A stretch of DNA of 20,000 nt, taken from positions 1,759,342 to 1,779,341 of the forward strand of contig CM060336.1 of NCBI GenBank assembly GCA_030674155.1, written 5' to 3'. The DNA is from Stramonita haemastoma (taxonomy: Eukaryota; Mollusca; Gastropoda; Neogastropoda; Muricidae). Within the stretch, counting starts at the first letter, position 1, and every line of letters starts with the position of its first letter. The notes under the pieces are model-generated. The model was not told the origin of the DNA. It saw only the letters and a list, made by a program, of their open reading frames with translations, and did no database searches. Positions 1 through 8,240 of the stretch are shown here, one piece after another. The position numbers and the translations under genes were made by a program.

Positions 1-2
1 CA

Positions 3-110
3 TTTCACCTCTTCCGAGACGTGTCCAGCGCCGTTGTCCAGCGCCTCTTTTCTTCTTCTGTCTGCAGCGCTGCCAGGGGCAACGCCTTCCAGTTAAGGAT
101 TGTCTGCTGA
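3..110 (+). CDS. possible C-terminal coding end of a plus-strand gene (partial, unidentified)
   Basis: The frame starting at base 3 is open from the left edge to a TGA at 108-110 and gives about 35 residues ending in QLRIVC. I do not recognise the protein. Two things make it worth listing: the stretch is more GC-balanced than what follows, and it is followed by a long region dense in stops with two well-formed poly(A) signals, as expected for a last exon plus 3' UTR. Against it, 35 open codons can easily occur by chance, and a pyrimidine-rich tract ending in CAG at 64-66 could equally be a splice acceptor inside it, in which case only the last 14 codons would be exonic. The true start lies outside the window. 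Confidence 0.28.
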   Translation, partial: FHLFRDVSSAVVQRLFSSSVCSAARGNAFQLRIVC

Positions 111-588
111 CTACGGCCACTCCTGCTTGATCTACACACTGCCTGTCTCTACAGTCCGTGTCCTTAACGAACTTTGTCCTTAACGAACTGTGTGGTTGGT
201 CAAGTTGGGGCATGGAGTTTTTAATTTATCAATGCTGATTGACTGTTTTCCTCTGTGTTCTTTCTGATTTTGTTGGTTGTTTTTTTGTTTTTGTCTGTAT
301 ATAAAATATACACAACTACCCCCCTTTTTGTTTTGTAGTGTGCATTTTTTAACGGTTATCATGATTCATGTAGAGGTTTCCCTACCAGGGAGGGGGGGAG
401 AACTTGGCCCAAATACTCAGTTCCCATCAGTAGACGTCACTGAATCGTGTGTGCGTGGATGGTGTCGTGAGAGATTTGTGTGTGGGTGTTTTGGTTTGGG
501 TTTTTGTGTCTCCACTAGACAGCAACATGAGCCTTTGTTTTGCATCGGAATCATTTCTTTGTTATGCTGTGTTACATAAAAAAGTAAT

Positions 589-594
589 AATAAA
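589..594 (+). promoter_or_regulatory. candidate proximal polyadenylation signal AATAAA
   Basis: A canonical AATAAA is followed within about 15-60 bases by GT- and T-rich sequence (600-660), the usual arrangement of hexamer and downstream element. If the coding end at 110 is real it would give a 3' UTR of about 500 bases. Confidence 0.35.
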
Positions 595-1214
595 GAATCC
601 TGTGATTTTTGTGTGTCAGTCCGGTTTATGTGTGTGGTGCTTGAAGGGTCTTTTTGTTCTGCAGTAGCTATAATTATTACTGGCTGTGTTATTATTATTA
701 TTTTTTTTAATATATATATCTGGATTACCGTTGATGCTTTGTCTGCTGTGACTTTGGGGCTGGGCTGTGTGTGTGCGGCCTCCTGTCTTGTGTCTGGCTG
801 CCAGGACCCTGTCTTGTTGTTTTGTCGTCCGTCCAGCGCCATCTTGTGCCTTCTTCAACTTGCTGTCTGCCTTCTAGTCTGCCGACACTGACTCGTGGTG
901 CAGAATCCAAGGGCTGTGTTCTAGTCCTGCTGCTTCCTCCCTCACCCCATTCACCACTCATTGGCTTTTGTTTTGGAGTGTACTGTCTTCTCCAGTGAAG
1001 ACTTGCTAGCTGGTGTTGCCGTCTCCTCCATAGACTAGCTCCGGCCTTCGCTGTAGTTTGGGTTTGGTTTTGTTTGTGGTAGGGGAGAGAAACCCTCAGC
1101 TGGATGACAGCATTTCGAAGAGAGTCGTCTGCCCTTTGATACAGGCCTCTGGAAGAAGCTGAAAGAAAGAATGGAGTGCGATTTTTGGAAGTCTGTGAAA
1201 ACGTTCTGGTGTGT

Positions 1215-1551
1215 GAAGATCACCTGGATATTGTGAATGTCCGGCCTCTGGCCCTCTGAAGATCACCTGGATAGTGTGAGTCTGGTCACTAGTCCTCTGA
1301 AGATCACCTGGATAGTGTGAGTCTGGTCACTAGTCCTCTGAAGATCACCTGGATAACTAGTGTGAGTCTGGTCACTAGTCCTCTGAAGATCACCTGGATA
1401 GTGTGAGTCTGGTCACTAGTCCTCTGAAGATCACCTGGATAGTGTGAGTCTGGTCACTAGTCCTCTGAAGATCACCTGGATAACTAGTGTGAGTCTGGTC
1501 ACTAGTCCTCTGAAGATCACCTGGATAGTGAGAGTTTAGTCTCTGGTTTTC
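1215..1551. repeat. 41/45-bp minisatellite, 8 copies, with a 127-bp higher-order period
   Basis: The core GAAGATCACCTGGAT begins at 1215, 1258, 1299, 1340, 1385, 1426, 1467 and 1512. Spacings are 43, 41, 41, 45, 41, 41, 45. The 45-bp units carry a 4-base insertion that creates an extra ACTAGT next to the one already in each unit. After the divergent first copy, the 41-41-45 trio is repeated twice, so the array has a 127-bp higher-order unit. The edge copies are the most diverged. Confidence 0.95.
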
Positions 1552-2972
1552 ACCTCAATGGCCAGAGCAACAGTACACAGGACTCTTGTGGAGCGATCTT
1601 GTGGCCAACACCTCAAGGCCTGAGGCAGTGTGTGTTACTGGAAGTGGGCGGGTTCTGTGTGGGGGCGGCCTGTTGGGATTGTGGTGTGGGGGGACACCAC
1701 CATCTCACAGGCAGCCACACTCCGTCAGAAGGACTGCTGTGACTGGTGACTGCGGGGTTTGTTTTCTGTACCACCTGCCTCGTAGTCCTCAGTCCAAGAT
1801 CTGCAGACTTCAATGAATCATAACACATTGTAACTGGGGAGTTTTCCTCTTCAAGCTGCATTCTGTTATGACATGCATATTTTTAAAGTTGTCTAATCAG
1901 GTTCATCAACGTGTATTTGAGATTATCCAGAGATGAACACATGTTTTTAAAAAAAAGCTTGTCTGACATTTTCGTCCCACTGATTAATATTGAATCACAC
2001 TATGCATTTGAAAGAGGAGTAAGCCATAAGACTGTAATGGATTGCCGTTTAGTATGGAAGCAACGATGTCAATTCATCAGAGCATCCATGAGTTTTCAGA
2101 GAAACAGAAATATCAAAGTATTACAGAAAAGAGTTGGCACTGTTACTAGCAATAGACACTGAAAGACTTGACATTTGTTTGTGGTATTAAGATAAAGGCA
2201 CTGATAGTGTTGGACATTACGGAATATGATTTGACGAGTGGGCACTTGAAGATATGTTTTATGCTTAAGATGAACGTGGGTGTTTTTGTGGTTTTTATTT
2301 TTTGCTGTTGATGATGACCATAGTATTTATTGATGACATTATTAGCGGCTTTCCAACCATCAGCAGTTCACTTATTTATTATTATCATCAGTGTTGTGTT
2401 CTTAGCTGAGTCTGCGTCCCTTACTCTGCTCTTTGTCCATGAACCAAAGATGAAACTATCGCCGCATTGACAGCCTCGTGCCACTCATCACCACCAGCTT
2501 TGGTTGGTGTTTTTTACCCAATCATCGCCGCGCTTACAAGCACGTCATCACATGTTTCACTGCTGACGATTGGCCTGTTTTTCTCTTCTTCCATTTCAAT
2601 GGATTGGCTTTGTTTTTCTTGTTGTATGATTTGACCTTTATTTGACCTTTTTTGACCCTTCCCCCTGCCTTCTTACAGAGCTGAGAACGTCCGTTTAACG
2701 CTCCAAGTTGTTGCTAGCGAGTATGGTAGAATGTTTGGCAGAATTCAGTGAATGTATCACTTTAAAAAAAAGCATAAAAAAGAAGTTATTGTAAGATGAA
2801 GGTAGCTGTTTCTGTTAGCAGTGAAGATGACTTTGGTACTGCCGTAGAAGCCTCTGTGGCTGCCCGGGGTCTTCTGTAAGCCGCCTTCCTTCTGTTAGCT
2901 AGGTGCAGTACGGGCCCTGTGTCAGGTCTGCTTTTCCCAGCCTTGTGTACAGATTGTCAGAGACAGTGACGA

Positions 2973-2978
2973 AATAAA
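2973..2978 (+). promoter_or_regulatory. candidate distal polyadenylation signal AATAAA
   Basis: AATAAA is followed by a likely cleavage zone around 2990-3000 and then a strong GT-rich block (3018-3066, with TTGTTGTTG and GGTGGTGGTG runs), a textbook downstream element. This is the better of the two poly(A) signals. It would end a plus-strand transcript here. Confidence 0.45.
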
Positions 2979-3159
2979 CTTCTTCCTTTCAAGACCTTTT
3001 CTCCTTCTGCTTCGCTTTGTTCTTGGTTTTGTTGTTGTTGTTGTTGGTGGTGGTGTTGTTTTGTTTATTGCCTTGTCGTCTGCTGAGTGGTGAGAACAGG
3101 CGCTGAGAGTTGCAGCTCTTTGATTGTGGCTTGTTGTTGGTGTCTGTGTCTTTGTTTCT

Positions 3160-3168
3160 GTGTGTGTG

Positions 3169-3219
<51 letters not shown>

Positions 3220-3384
3220 AATTCTTGTCTGTCTATCTCTTTCTCTAGTTATGTCTATCTGTTGTCTCTTTCTGTTTGTCTCTGTCCCTATCTCTCTCTC
3301 TATTAATTTTCTCTGTCTCTGCCTGTCTGTCTGTCTGCCTGTCTCTCTCTCTCTCAACCTAGAGTGGGATACTTTCCATGTTAT

Positions 3385-3421
<37 letters not shown>
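3160..3421. repeat. compound GT / CT-rich microsatellite block
   Basis: Pure or nearly pure (GT)n runs lie at 3160-3217 and 3387-3421. Between them (3228-3356) is a pyrimidine-rich CTGT/CTCT stretch. All long frames across it are low-complexity translations of these repeats. Confidence 0.95.
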
Positions 3422-3469
3422 ACGCACGTGCGTGACTAGGCACAGGCACCTCTTGTCTTTGGGATTCAA

Positions 3470-4110
3470 CATGTCCAAGGCTTTAAGTGTCAAGGTCTTG
3501 AAGGCGTAATGTCCTGGTCTTCTTGTATCAAGCCTTTAAAGGCTGTGTGTTGCAGGCTTTACGCGTCAATGGTCTGTCATGTCCAAAACTGTTGCCTATA
3601 GGCCTTGTATTTATTTTTATTTATTTATTTATTCTTTTATATCGAGGATAACAGAATAAGCAATCATGTGCTTTTTTCATTTGGTCCCGTGTGTATGCAG
3701 TTTTGTATATATTGTCATCTGTTCCCACCGGCACACGATGGCCTACTCTTACGAAAAGCGGAACAGGATTTAACGTGTGCGCAAGATGTTCTGCGTGCGT
3801 TCGCACATTGTAGGCTCTGTGTATGTATTGGAGGCTGTGTATTGGAGGATTTAAGCGTCTAAGGTCTGTTATGTCCAAAGCCTTTACCTATAGGCCCTGT
3901 AGGCTCTCTGCTGAAGGCTATGTATTGGAGGCTTTAAGTGTCTGAGGTCTGTTATGTCCAAGGCCTTTGCCTGATGTCTTCTGTATATGGACGCTGTATG
4001 GACAGACATGGAGTACCGGATCTTTAACGTGCATATTTTATCTGATGCATGTTTTCAATGTCTAAGGTCTGCCTTGTTCAAAGCCTTTTCCTGATGCCCT
4101 GTGCATGTTG
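3470..4110. repeat. degenerate interspersed/tandem repeat, about five copies
   Basis: A motif of the form CTTTAAGTGTC...AGGTCT...TGTCCAA(AG)CCTTT(A/G)CCT recurs near 3481, 3557, 3848, 3932 and 4051. Spacings are irregular (76, 291, 84, 119), so this is an old tandem repeat opened up by insertions. The 3615-3840 interval separating copies 2 and 3 begins with an ATTT-rich stretch and has no recognised content. Confidence 0.7.
3993..4045 (-). mobile_element. short SINE fragment (ACGTTAAAGATC type)
   Basis: On the minus strand this piece carries GCACGTTAAAGATCCGG followed by a CATGTC-like block, the same 3'-proximal segment seen in the larger SINE at 4205-4352. It is only about 50 bases long, without a head or tail. 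It has landed inside the degenerate repeat array. Confidence 0.5.
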
Positions 4111-4204
4111 AAGGCGAAGTCTGGTCCTTTCAGAGGTCAGTGTTGAAGGAGAAGGCGTTGCAGAGAGCATGCAGAACATTCCACACAGGCTCCACCATAT
4201 CTGC

Positions 4205-4352
4205 CCAGAAATCCCCACAGCACAGACTTTGCCATGACAAAGTACATTGAGGTATTGAAGCCTTCAGACACATGCTGGGAGCTTTTGCGTTTTGTTTGTA
4301 CACTTCACACTAACATGAATTAAAAGATCTTTAACGTGTGTAGTTTATCTTC
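4205..4352 (-). mobile_element. 3' part of a minus-strand tRNA-derived SINE, split by a LINE insertion
   Basis: Read on the minus strand it runs ACACACGTTAAAGATC, then a CATGTTAG block, then CCCAGCATGTG. This matches the order I know for the 3' body of a common gastropod tRNA-derived SINE. Its 5' half lies at 4615-4768 in the same orientation, and the gap between the two holds LINE sequence, so they are read as one interrupted element. Exact ends are uncertain because the copy is old. Confidence 0.6.
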
Positions 4353-4550
4353 ACCTTCACCTGTCCTGTAGTCTCGTGGGGGCACAACTGAAGATTTTGC
4401 AACCAGCTTCCTCCACTCCCCACGGTCCTCTGTCCTCTGTAGCAGATCGCTCCACCCAAGGCCTGTCCACTCTCTGATGTTGTCTTCCTATCGTTTCCTC
4501 TGTCTGCCTCTTCGTCTCCCTCCCCTTACTGTTCCCTGTAAGACTGTCTT
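4320..4550 (-). pseudogene. C-terminal fragment of a LINE ORF2 (reverse transcriptase protein tail)
   Basis: The minus-strand frame from 4550 down to 4320 encodes a typical tail of a metazoan non-LTR retrotransposon protein: KTVLQGTV, then the basic run GRRRGRQRKR, then EDNIREWTGL, then EWRKLVAKSSVVP. The usual tryptophan before EDNIREW has become an in-frame TAG (4488-4490), so the copy is dead. No reverse transcriptase catalytic region is present; the element is 5'-truncated just upstream, near 4550-4614, where there is also a run of about 15 C on the plus strand (4583-4597). The LINE part seems to end in GGTGAA repeats at about 4353-4366, where SINE sequence resumes. The clade was not determined. 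Confidence 0.8.
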
Positions 4551-4614
4551 GGTAGTTTATTTACAGCATGTAAAAACAACAACCCCCCCCCCCCCAATAA
4601 AAAACAATGAATAA

Positions 4615-4768
4615 AGGAACTGGCAGGGCTGCACAGGACTTTGATCTGGGAAACTGAAATTACTCTTTCCTGAATCCACCAAGCACTGCCGAGATATGAA
4701 CCAGCAATCTATGAAGTTGGTACCACTCAGATTAAGTAAACACTCACCCCCTTAACCACTTGGGTCTG
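4615..4768 (-). mobile_element. 5' (tRNA-like) part of the same minus-strand SINE
   Basis: On the minus strand an A-box-like CCAAGTGGTTAA lies at 4763-4752 and a degraded B-box GGTTCATATCTC at 4702-4691 (consensus GGTTCGAATCC). It is followed by GCTTGGTGGATT and a CCCAGATCAAAG block, as in gastropod tRNA-derived SINEs. It is old and diverged. Its other half is at 4205-4352. Confidence 0.65.
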
Positions 4769-4769
4769 A

Positions 4770-4772
<3 letters not shown>

Positions 4773-4840
<68 letters not shown>

Positions 4841-4897
4841 ACAGCTGTGTATGTATATTGAAGTTTGTATGCAGTAACACACACACACACACGCGCG
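4773..4897. repeat. GT microsatellite with a nearby CA/CG tract
   Basis: An uninterrupted (GT)n runs from about 4773 to 4838, right at the 5' end of the SINE. A short (CA)n then passes into CGCGCGCG-type sequence at 4876-4905. The two tracts are mutually complementary across a 37-base gap. Confidence 0.95.
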
Positions 4898-4908
4898 CGT
4901 GCGTAGCA

Positions 4909-5058
4909 CAGGGCAGATGAAACAATAAACCCAGGTTCTGTTTACACCACACGTTCAGAGCACATAAAAGAAACCATGGCAACAGGAGCATTGTCCCTGA
5001 CAAGCACGAACATTGTTTAAAAAAAATCCACATTCATAGAGAAATAAACACACATGCA
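4909..5058 (+). mobile_element. 5'/central part of a CCATGGCAAC-type SINE, interrupted by a LINE
   Basis: The segment has AATAAACCCAGGTTCTGT, then AAACCATGGCAACAGGAGC, then TTGTCCCTGACAAG, then GAAATAAACACACATGCAGA. The same blocks occur in the same order in the copies near 7440-7590 and 19505-19655. The sequence stops at about 5058, where LINE coding sequence begins. The missing 3' part reappears at 5837 after the LINE. The tRNA-like head is absent or unrecognisable upstream, where there is microsatellite sequence. Confidence 0.7.
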
Positions 5059-5664
5059 GACATTTTGTGTTGATTCAAAATCAGTGTTACTGGCTTTAAA
5101 ACATTGGGACTCTAAACTGAGAAATGATGTTATTTTTGAAATCAAGTTCCTTGTGCATTCTCTTGTTTCTAAAGGTCCTGGGATAAAATTTTGCTGGGTA
5201 CCATCACATTGCGGTCTTTACTGGAACGAATTGGCAGATTCTCTGGCAAAACGCGGTGCTTCAGAATGTACAAGTGACATAATGATTAATAGTATAGGTC
5301 TACGTTTATCTTCATTTGAGATTATTTCAATTCTTGCAAACTCTGTTTATTCAAAGTTTTTTTTAGATTTCACTTAAATCGTTTATGTTGCCCACGAAAT
5401 ATAGAAATTATAATTCATAAATTACGTCTAAATGCTTGGAAAACTAAATATTCAAAAAATGTTTTCTGCACTTGTTCTGCTATTATATCAGTCCATCATA
5501 TATTGTTTGATTGCCCTGTGCTCATTGCCTCGCATAAAAGCAAAGGGATAGATTTAAGAAAAAAATATGGAAATATCCAAAGTGTCCTGTACGATTCCGA
5601 GTCGCATGTCCTAGTATCAGTTGCAGAAAGTATTTGCCAGTCACCAGTAGGTCAGTTACTATAA
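5054..5664 (+). pseudogene. 5'-truncated LINE: RNase H domain and zinc-knuckle C-terminus, frameshifted
   Basis: This is the 3' end of a non-LTR retrotransposon polyprotein. The first frame (to the TAA at 5375-5377) has the RNase H signature: an acidic DSKSVLLALK near its start and WVPSHCGLYWNELAD with LAKRG following. A second frame, ending at the TAA at 5662-5664, continues with HKLRLNAW, then the Cys/His cluster CTC...HH...C (5472-5518) that usually follows RNase H in such LINEs. The frames join around the run of eight T at 5357-5364, so a one-base loss in the homopolymer best explains the break. Apurinic endonuclease and reverse transcriptase parts are missing because of 5' truncation, so it cannot move by itself. 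The clade (Jockey/I-like) is a guess. Confidence 0.85.
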
Positions 5665-5827
5665 ATGAAATTGTATAAACTTATCATCTTTCATTACATT
5701 CTTTATCCTTTCACCTTTTCCCCACATCCCCTTTTCAGTGCATCCTTAGGCTAACGTGAATGTACCATTGTCTAAATCACCTTGTAGTGAACGGACATTA
5801 AACCAATGAGAAGAAGAAGAAGAAGGT
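5665..5827 (+). mobile_element. LINE 3' UTR with AAG-repeat tail
   Basis: After the LINE stop comes an AT-rich 3' UTR containing GTGAACGGACATTAAACC, then a short tail of GAA/AAG trinucleotides at about 5806-5826. A simple-repeat tail instead of poly(A) is common in Jockey/I-type LINEs. SINE sequence resumes just after it. Confidence 0.7.
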
Positions 5828-5836
5828 ATTCTTTTT

Positions 5837-5925
5837 TTTTTAAATGGGTGGTACTGCACTTGTGGCAAAGCGTTCAGCCCCAATTTCAAGCAGAGTGGCT
5901 TCTTTGTCATATGACTGTTCTCTTT
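5837..5925 (+). mobile_element. 3' part of the interrupted CCATGGCAAC-type SINE
   Basis: TGGGTGGTACTGCACTTGTG, then GGCAAAGCG and CAATTTCAAGCAGAG, match the 3' domain of the copies at 7617-7690 and 19675-19745, in the same order and strand. Together with 4909-5058 it makes one SINE split by the LINE at 5059-5827. Confidence 0.7.
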
Positions 5926-6400
5926 TTTTTTCTTTTTTCTGTTTCATCTTCTGTAATGTTTCCACGCTGCTCATTTCAATCCCCCCACCACAGCCATACC
6001 CTGATATTACTGTTCTTATTCCGGTTGTTATTCTACCAGATTATTGTCGTCCATCTCCATTTTTTGTTGTTGATTTTTTTCAACAGAAAATGCTGTGTAC
6101 AGAATATGAGAATTTTCAGAACTTTTCTATCCAGTGTGTTCATCGCCTGCAGTGTTAGGACTTGCTTCAGGACTGGTGAAAAACGAGGACTGCAAAGTTG
6201 AACTTGTGGCCCTTCCTAATTATGTGTCATGAAGACAGACATGGGGCTTGCACAATAGACAAGCAGGTGTGCATTAGTTATCATTATGAGAAAGGCGTTT
6301 GCTGTCTTCACCCTCACAATCATCAGCGTTGACAACAGCATGAAATCATGGCGAATGGATAGTGAAATAATGTGGAGCACTGCACTTCACTCCATCGACA
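5926..6400. other. unannotated T-rich unique sequence
   Basis: It contains poly-T runs and unique sequence. ORFs of 104 and 131 codons overlap here in different frames, but they are T/F/S-rich and have no domain I recognise. Nothing supports a gene. Confidence 0.6.
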
Positions 6401-6404
6401 CATC

Positions 6405-6435
<31 letters not shown>

Positions 6436-6516
6436 GTAGTAATAATAATAATAATAATAATACATGGAACTTATACAGCGCTATATCTTGTAAAAGCAAA
6501 TCAAAGCGCTTAGCAA
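6405..6516. repeat. AAT microsatellite followed by an AGCGCT-flanked fragment
   Basis: (AAT)n runs from about 6405 to 6461. Directly after it comes TACATGGAACTTATACAGCG with AGCGCT, and a second AGCGCT about 30 bases later. An AAT run next to a 'catgg-attta-tagcgc ... aaagcgct' segment is a frequent pair in marine invertebrate genomes and may be the end of a dispersed element; I cannot name it. Confidence 0.6.
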
Positions 6517-6588
6517 ATCAAAGCTTTAAGCTTTTATATTTAAAAGAATGCAAGTACTTCCGCATACGCACATGCATACCTATGCATG

Positions 6589-6589
6589 C

Positions 6590-6653
<64 letters not shown>

Positions 6654-6676
6654 GGGGGGGGGAGAGAGAGAGAGAT
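6589..6676. repeat. GA microsatellite interrupted by a run of 20 G
   Basis: (GA)n from 6589 to 6642 with two small interruptions, an uninterrupted run of 20 G at 6643-6662, then (AG)n to about 6676. The whole tract is purine on the plus strand and pyrimidine on the minus strand. Confidence 0.95.
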
Positions 6677-6679
6677 AAA

Positions 6680-7385
6680 GAGAAAAAGAGAGCATATACA
6701 GACCATAATTGTAATAAAATAAACTCTAATTGCAAAAAAAAAAAGCCCACAAGGATATAGTTGGTTTAAATATTATGCTTATTCAAAAAAGAAACACACT
6801 GTACACACAACCGTTTAAAGCAGCAACAAGCTAATAGGTTATAGTGTACCCCACCATTAAATAGATCAAAATCTGCCATTTGGAAGCTGAAGAAAAAAAA
6901 CAAAGTAACAATGTCACAGAAAAACAATCCTTTTGAAATTATTGTAATGAATAAATCACAGACAAGGTCTTTGCGCTTTGTAACCATGTATTTTCCATAT
7001 CAATATTTTCTGTTTGTTTCTAAATCATAAAGAAAGAAAAAAAAAGGAAACGGAAGAATAAGTCAGAAAGAGAGAAAGAAGAACAAAAGTTTAAGTTGAA
7101 AGACACTGAGGAAGGATCAGCTTGTCACAGGTTTTATGACTTTTTCACTGGATGATAATTATAGCATAACTACTGAACACATTCATTGATAGCTACATCA
7201 AATCACACCTCATATACATTGGCAAGGCGTAAAGGACCACCAATTTTTTTCAAAAAAGGAAAGCAAACTCTTAAAATCTATGTGAAAGACAAATGAATCT
7301 TTGGGCAGTTTGCAGTATCAAGATAAACTGTGTCCACATGGAAATCCCGAATCCCTGTCAGCGAAGGTGTACTTCAGACACTAAA
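6680..7385. other. AT-rich unique sequence, no gene seen
   Basis: A-rich runs and short ORFs only. The 73-codon minus-strand ORF at 6766-6987 has no recognisable domain. No repeat structure was found beyond homopurine patches near 7030-7090. Confidence 0.6.
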
Positions 7386-7389
7386 GTGG

Positions 7390-7721
7390 GTGGCGGCTGT
7401 GGCACAGTATGTATTCCCGCTTGGTTGAAGGAGGACATAGGCTTTTGGATGAGATGATAAACCCAGGTCCCGTGTGTTACTCATCATTATTTAAAGCACA
7501 TTAAAGAACCCATGGCAACAAGAGCGTTGTCCCTGGAAAAATTCTGTAGAAAAAAGCCACTCTGATAGGGAAACAAATACAGTTGCAGAAAGGAAAAAGA
7601 TGAAAAAAAAAAAAGGTAGTCGCTGCACATGTGGCAATGCGCTCTCCCCGGGGAGATCAGCCTGAATTTCACGCAGAGAAATCAGCTGTGACATTAAGTG
7701 ATATCAAATAAAATAAAATGA
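7390..7721 (+). mobile_element. CCATGGCAAC-type SINE, head rearranged
   Basis: Blocks in order: TGGATGAGATGATAAACCCA (about 7453), AAAGAACCCATGGCAACAAG, GCGTTGTCCCTGG, GCCACTCTGATAGGGAAACA, a poly-A run, then GCTGCACATGTGGCAATGCG and the hairpin CTCCCCGGGGAG near 7647, ending in a (AAATA)n tail at about 7707-7721. It closely matches the full copy at 19379-19768 from the GATGAGA block onward. Upstream, the tRNA-like head with A and B boxes is not recognisable, so the 5' part is deleted or badly decayed. The exact 5' limit is unclear. Confidence 0.75.
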
Positions 7722-7889
7722 AAAACTAATCAACAATGCTCTGCCATTTCTCTTACACTGCCACCAAGACACTGTGGATTGTCAACGAAACAATCATACT
7801 TAAATCTGCTGATTCCCAAACAGAGTAAAAAATTGGATTCCTTTCACCAAAATAGAAATATGACGGCACACTTCATCTACAAATATATA

Positions 7890-8052
7890 TATCAAGTCCA
7901 ATCAGAGCTGAATAAATTCTGATTAAAAAAATATGCCACATCGAATCACAGCTTAATAAAGTCCAATAACAATGATTATGTTAAATCTATTCAAAGATTA
8001 ATAAAATATCCTATAAAAATATGTTGGGCCCAATCACAACGGAATAAAAAGC
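7890..8052. repeat. degenerate 44-bp tandem repeat, four copies
   Basis: A motif of the form C(C/G)AATCA-A-CTTAATAAA recurs at 7900, 7944, 7989 and 8032, with spacings 44, 45 and 43. Similarity between copies is weak outside that core, so the array is old. The 8053-8240 stretch after it is unique sequence without a gene signal. Confidence 0.65.
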
Positions 8053-8240
8053 TTAACTTGTGGTTTTAAAAATGACACCAACAGTAAATGTAGTGTTCCT
8101 GTGTTCATGTTCAGCAGCATCTGCCATCATCAATGGAGCCTTCCTTCAACAGTCACAGTCAGTAGATCCTTTCTCTACCTGAATGGGCATAACACATCCT
8201 TCCTTCCCCAATCCTTGTCAAGACATCGGGTCCTTACTCC

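Larger units (their letters stand above)
111..2995 (+). other. stop-rich non-coding stretch, possible long 3' UTR
   Basis: No frame here resembles a conserved protein; the short ORFs are low-complexity or unique by eye. The plus strand is T/GT-rich and contains two AATAAA signals with GU-rich downstream sequence, which suits a plus-strand 3' UTR. It includes an 8-copy minisatellite (1215-1551) and several ATTTA-containing segments near 2325 and 2372. An 83-codon ORF at 1911-2162 has no features I recognise. The UTR reading is inference; plain intergenic DNA is the alternative. Confidence 0.35.
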
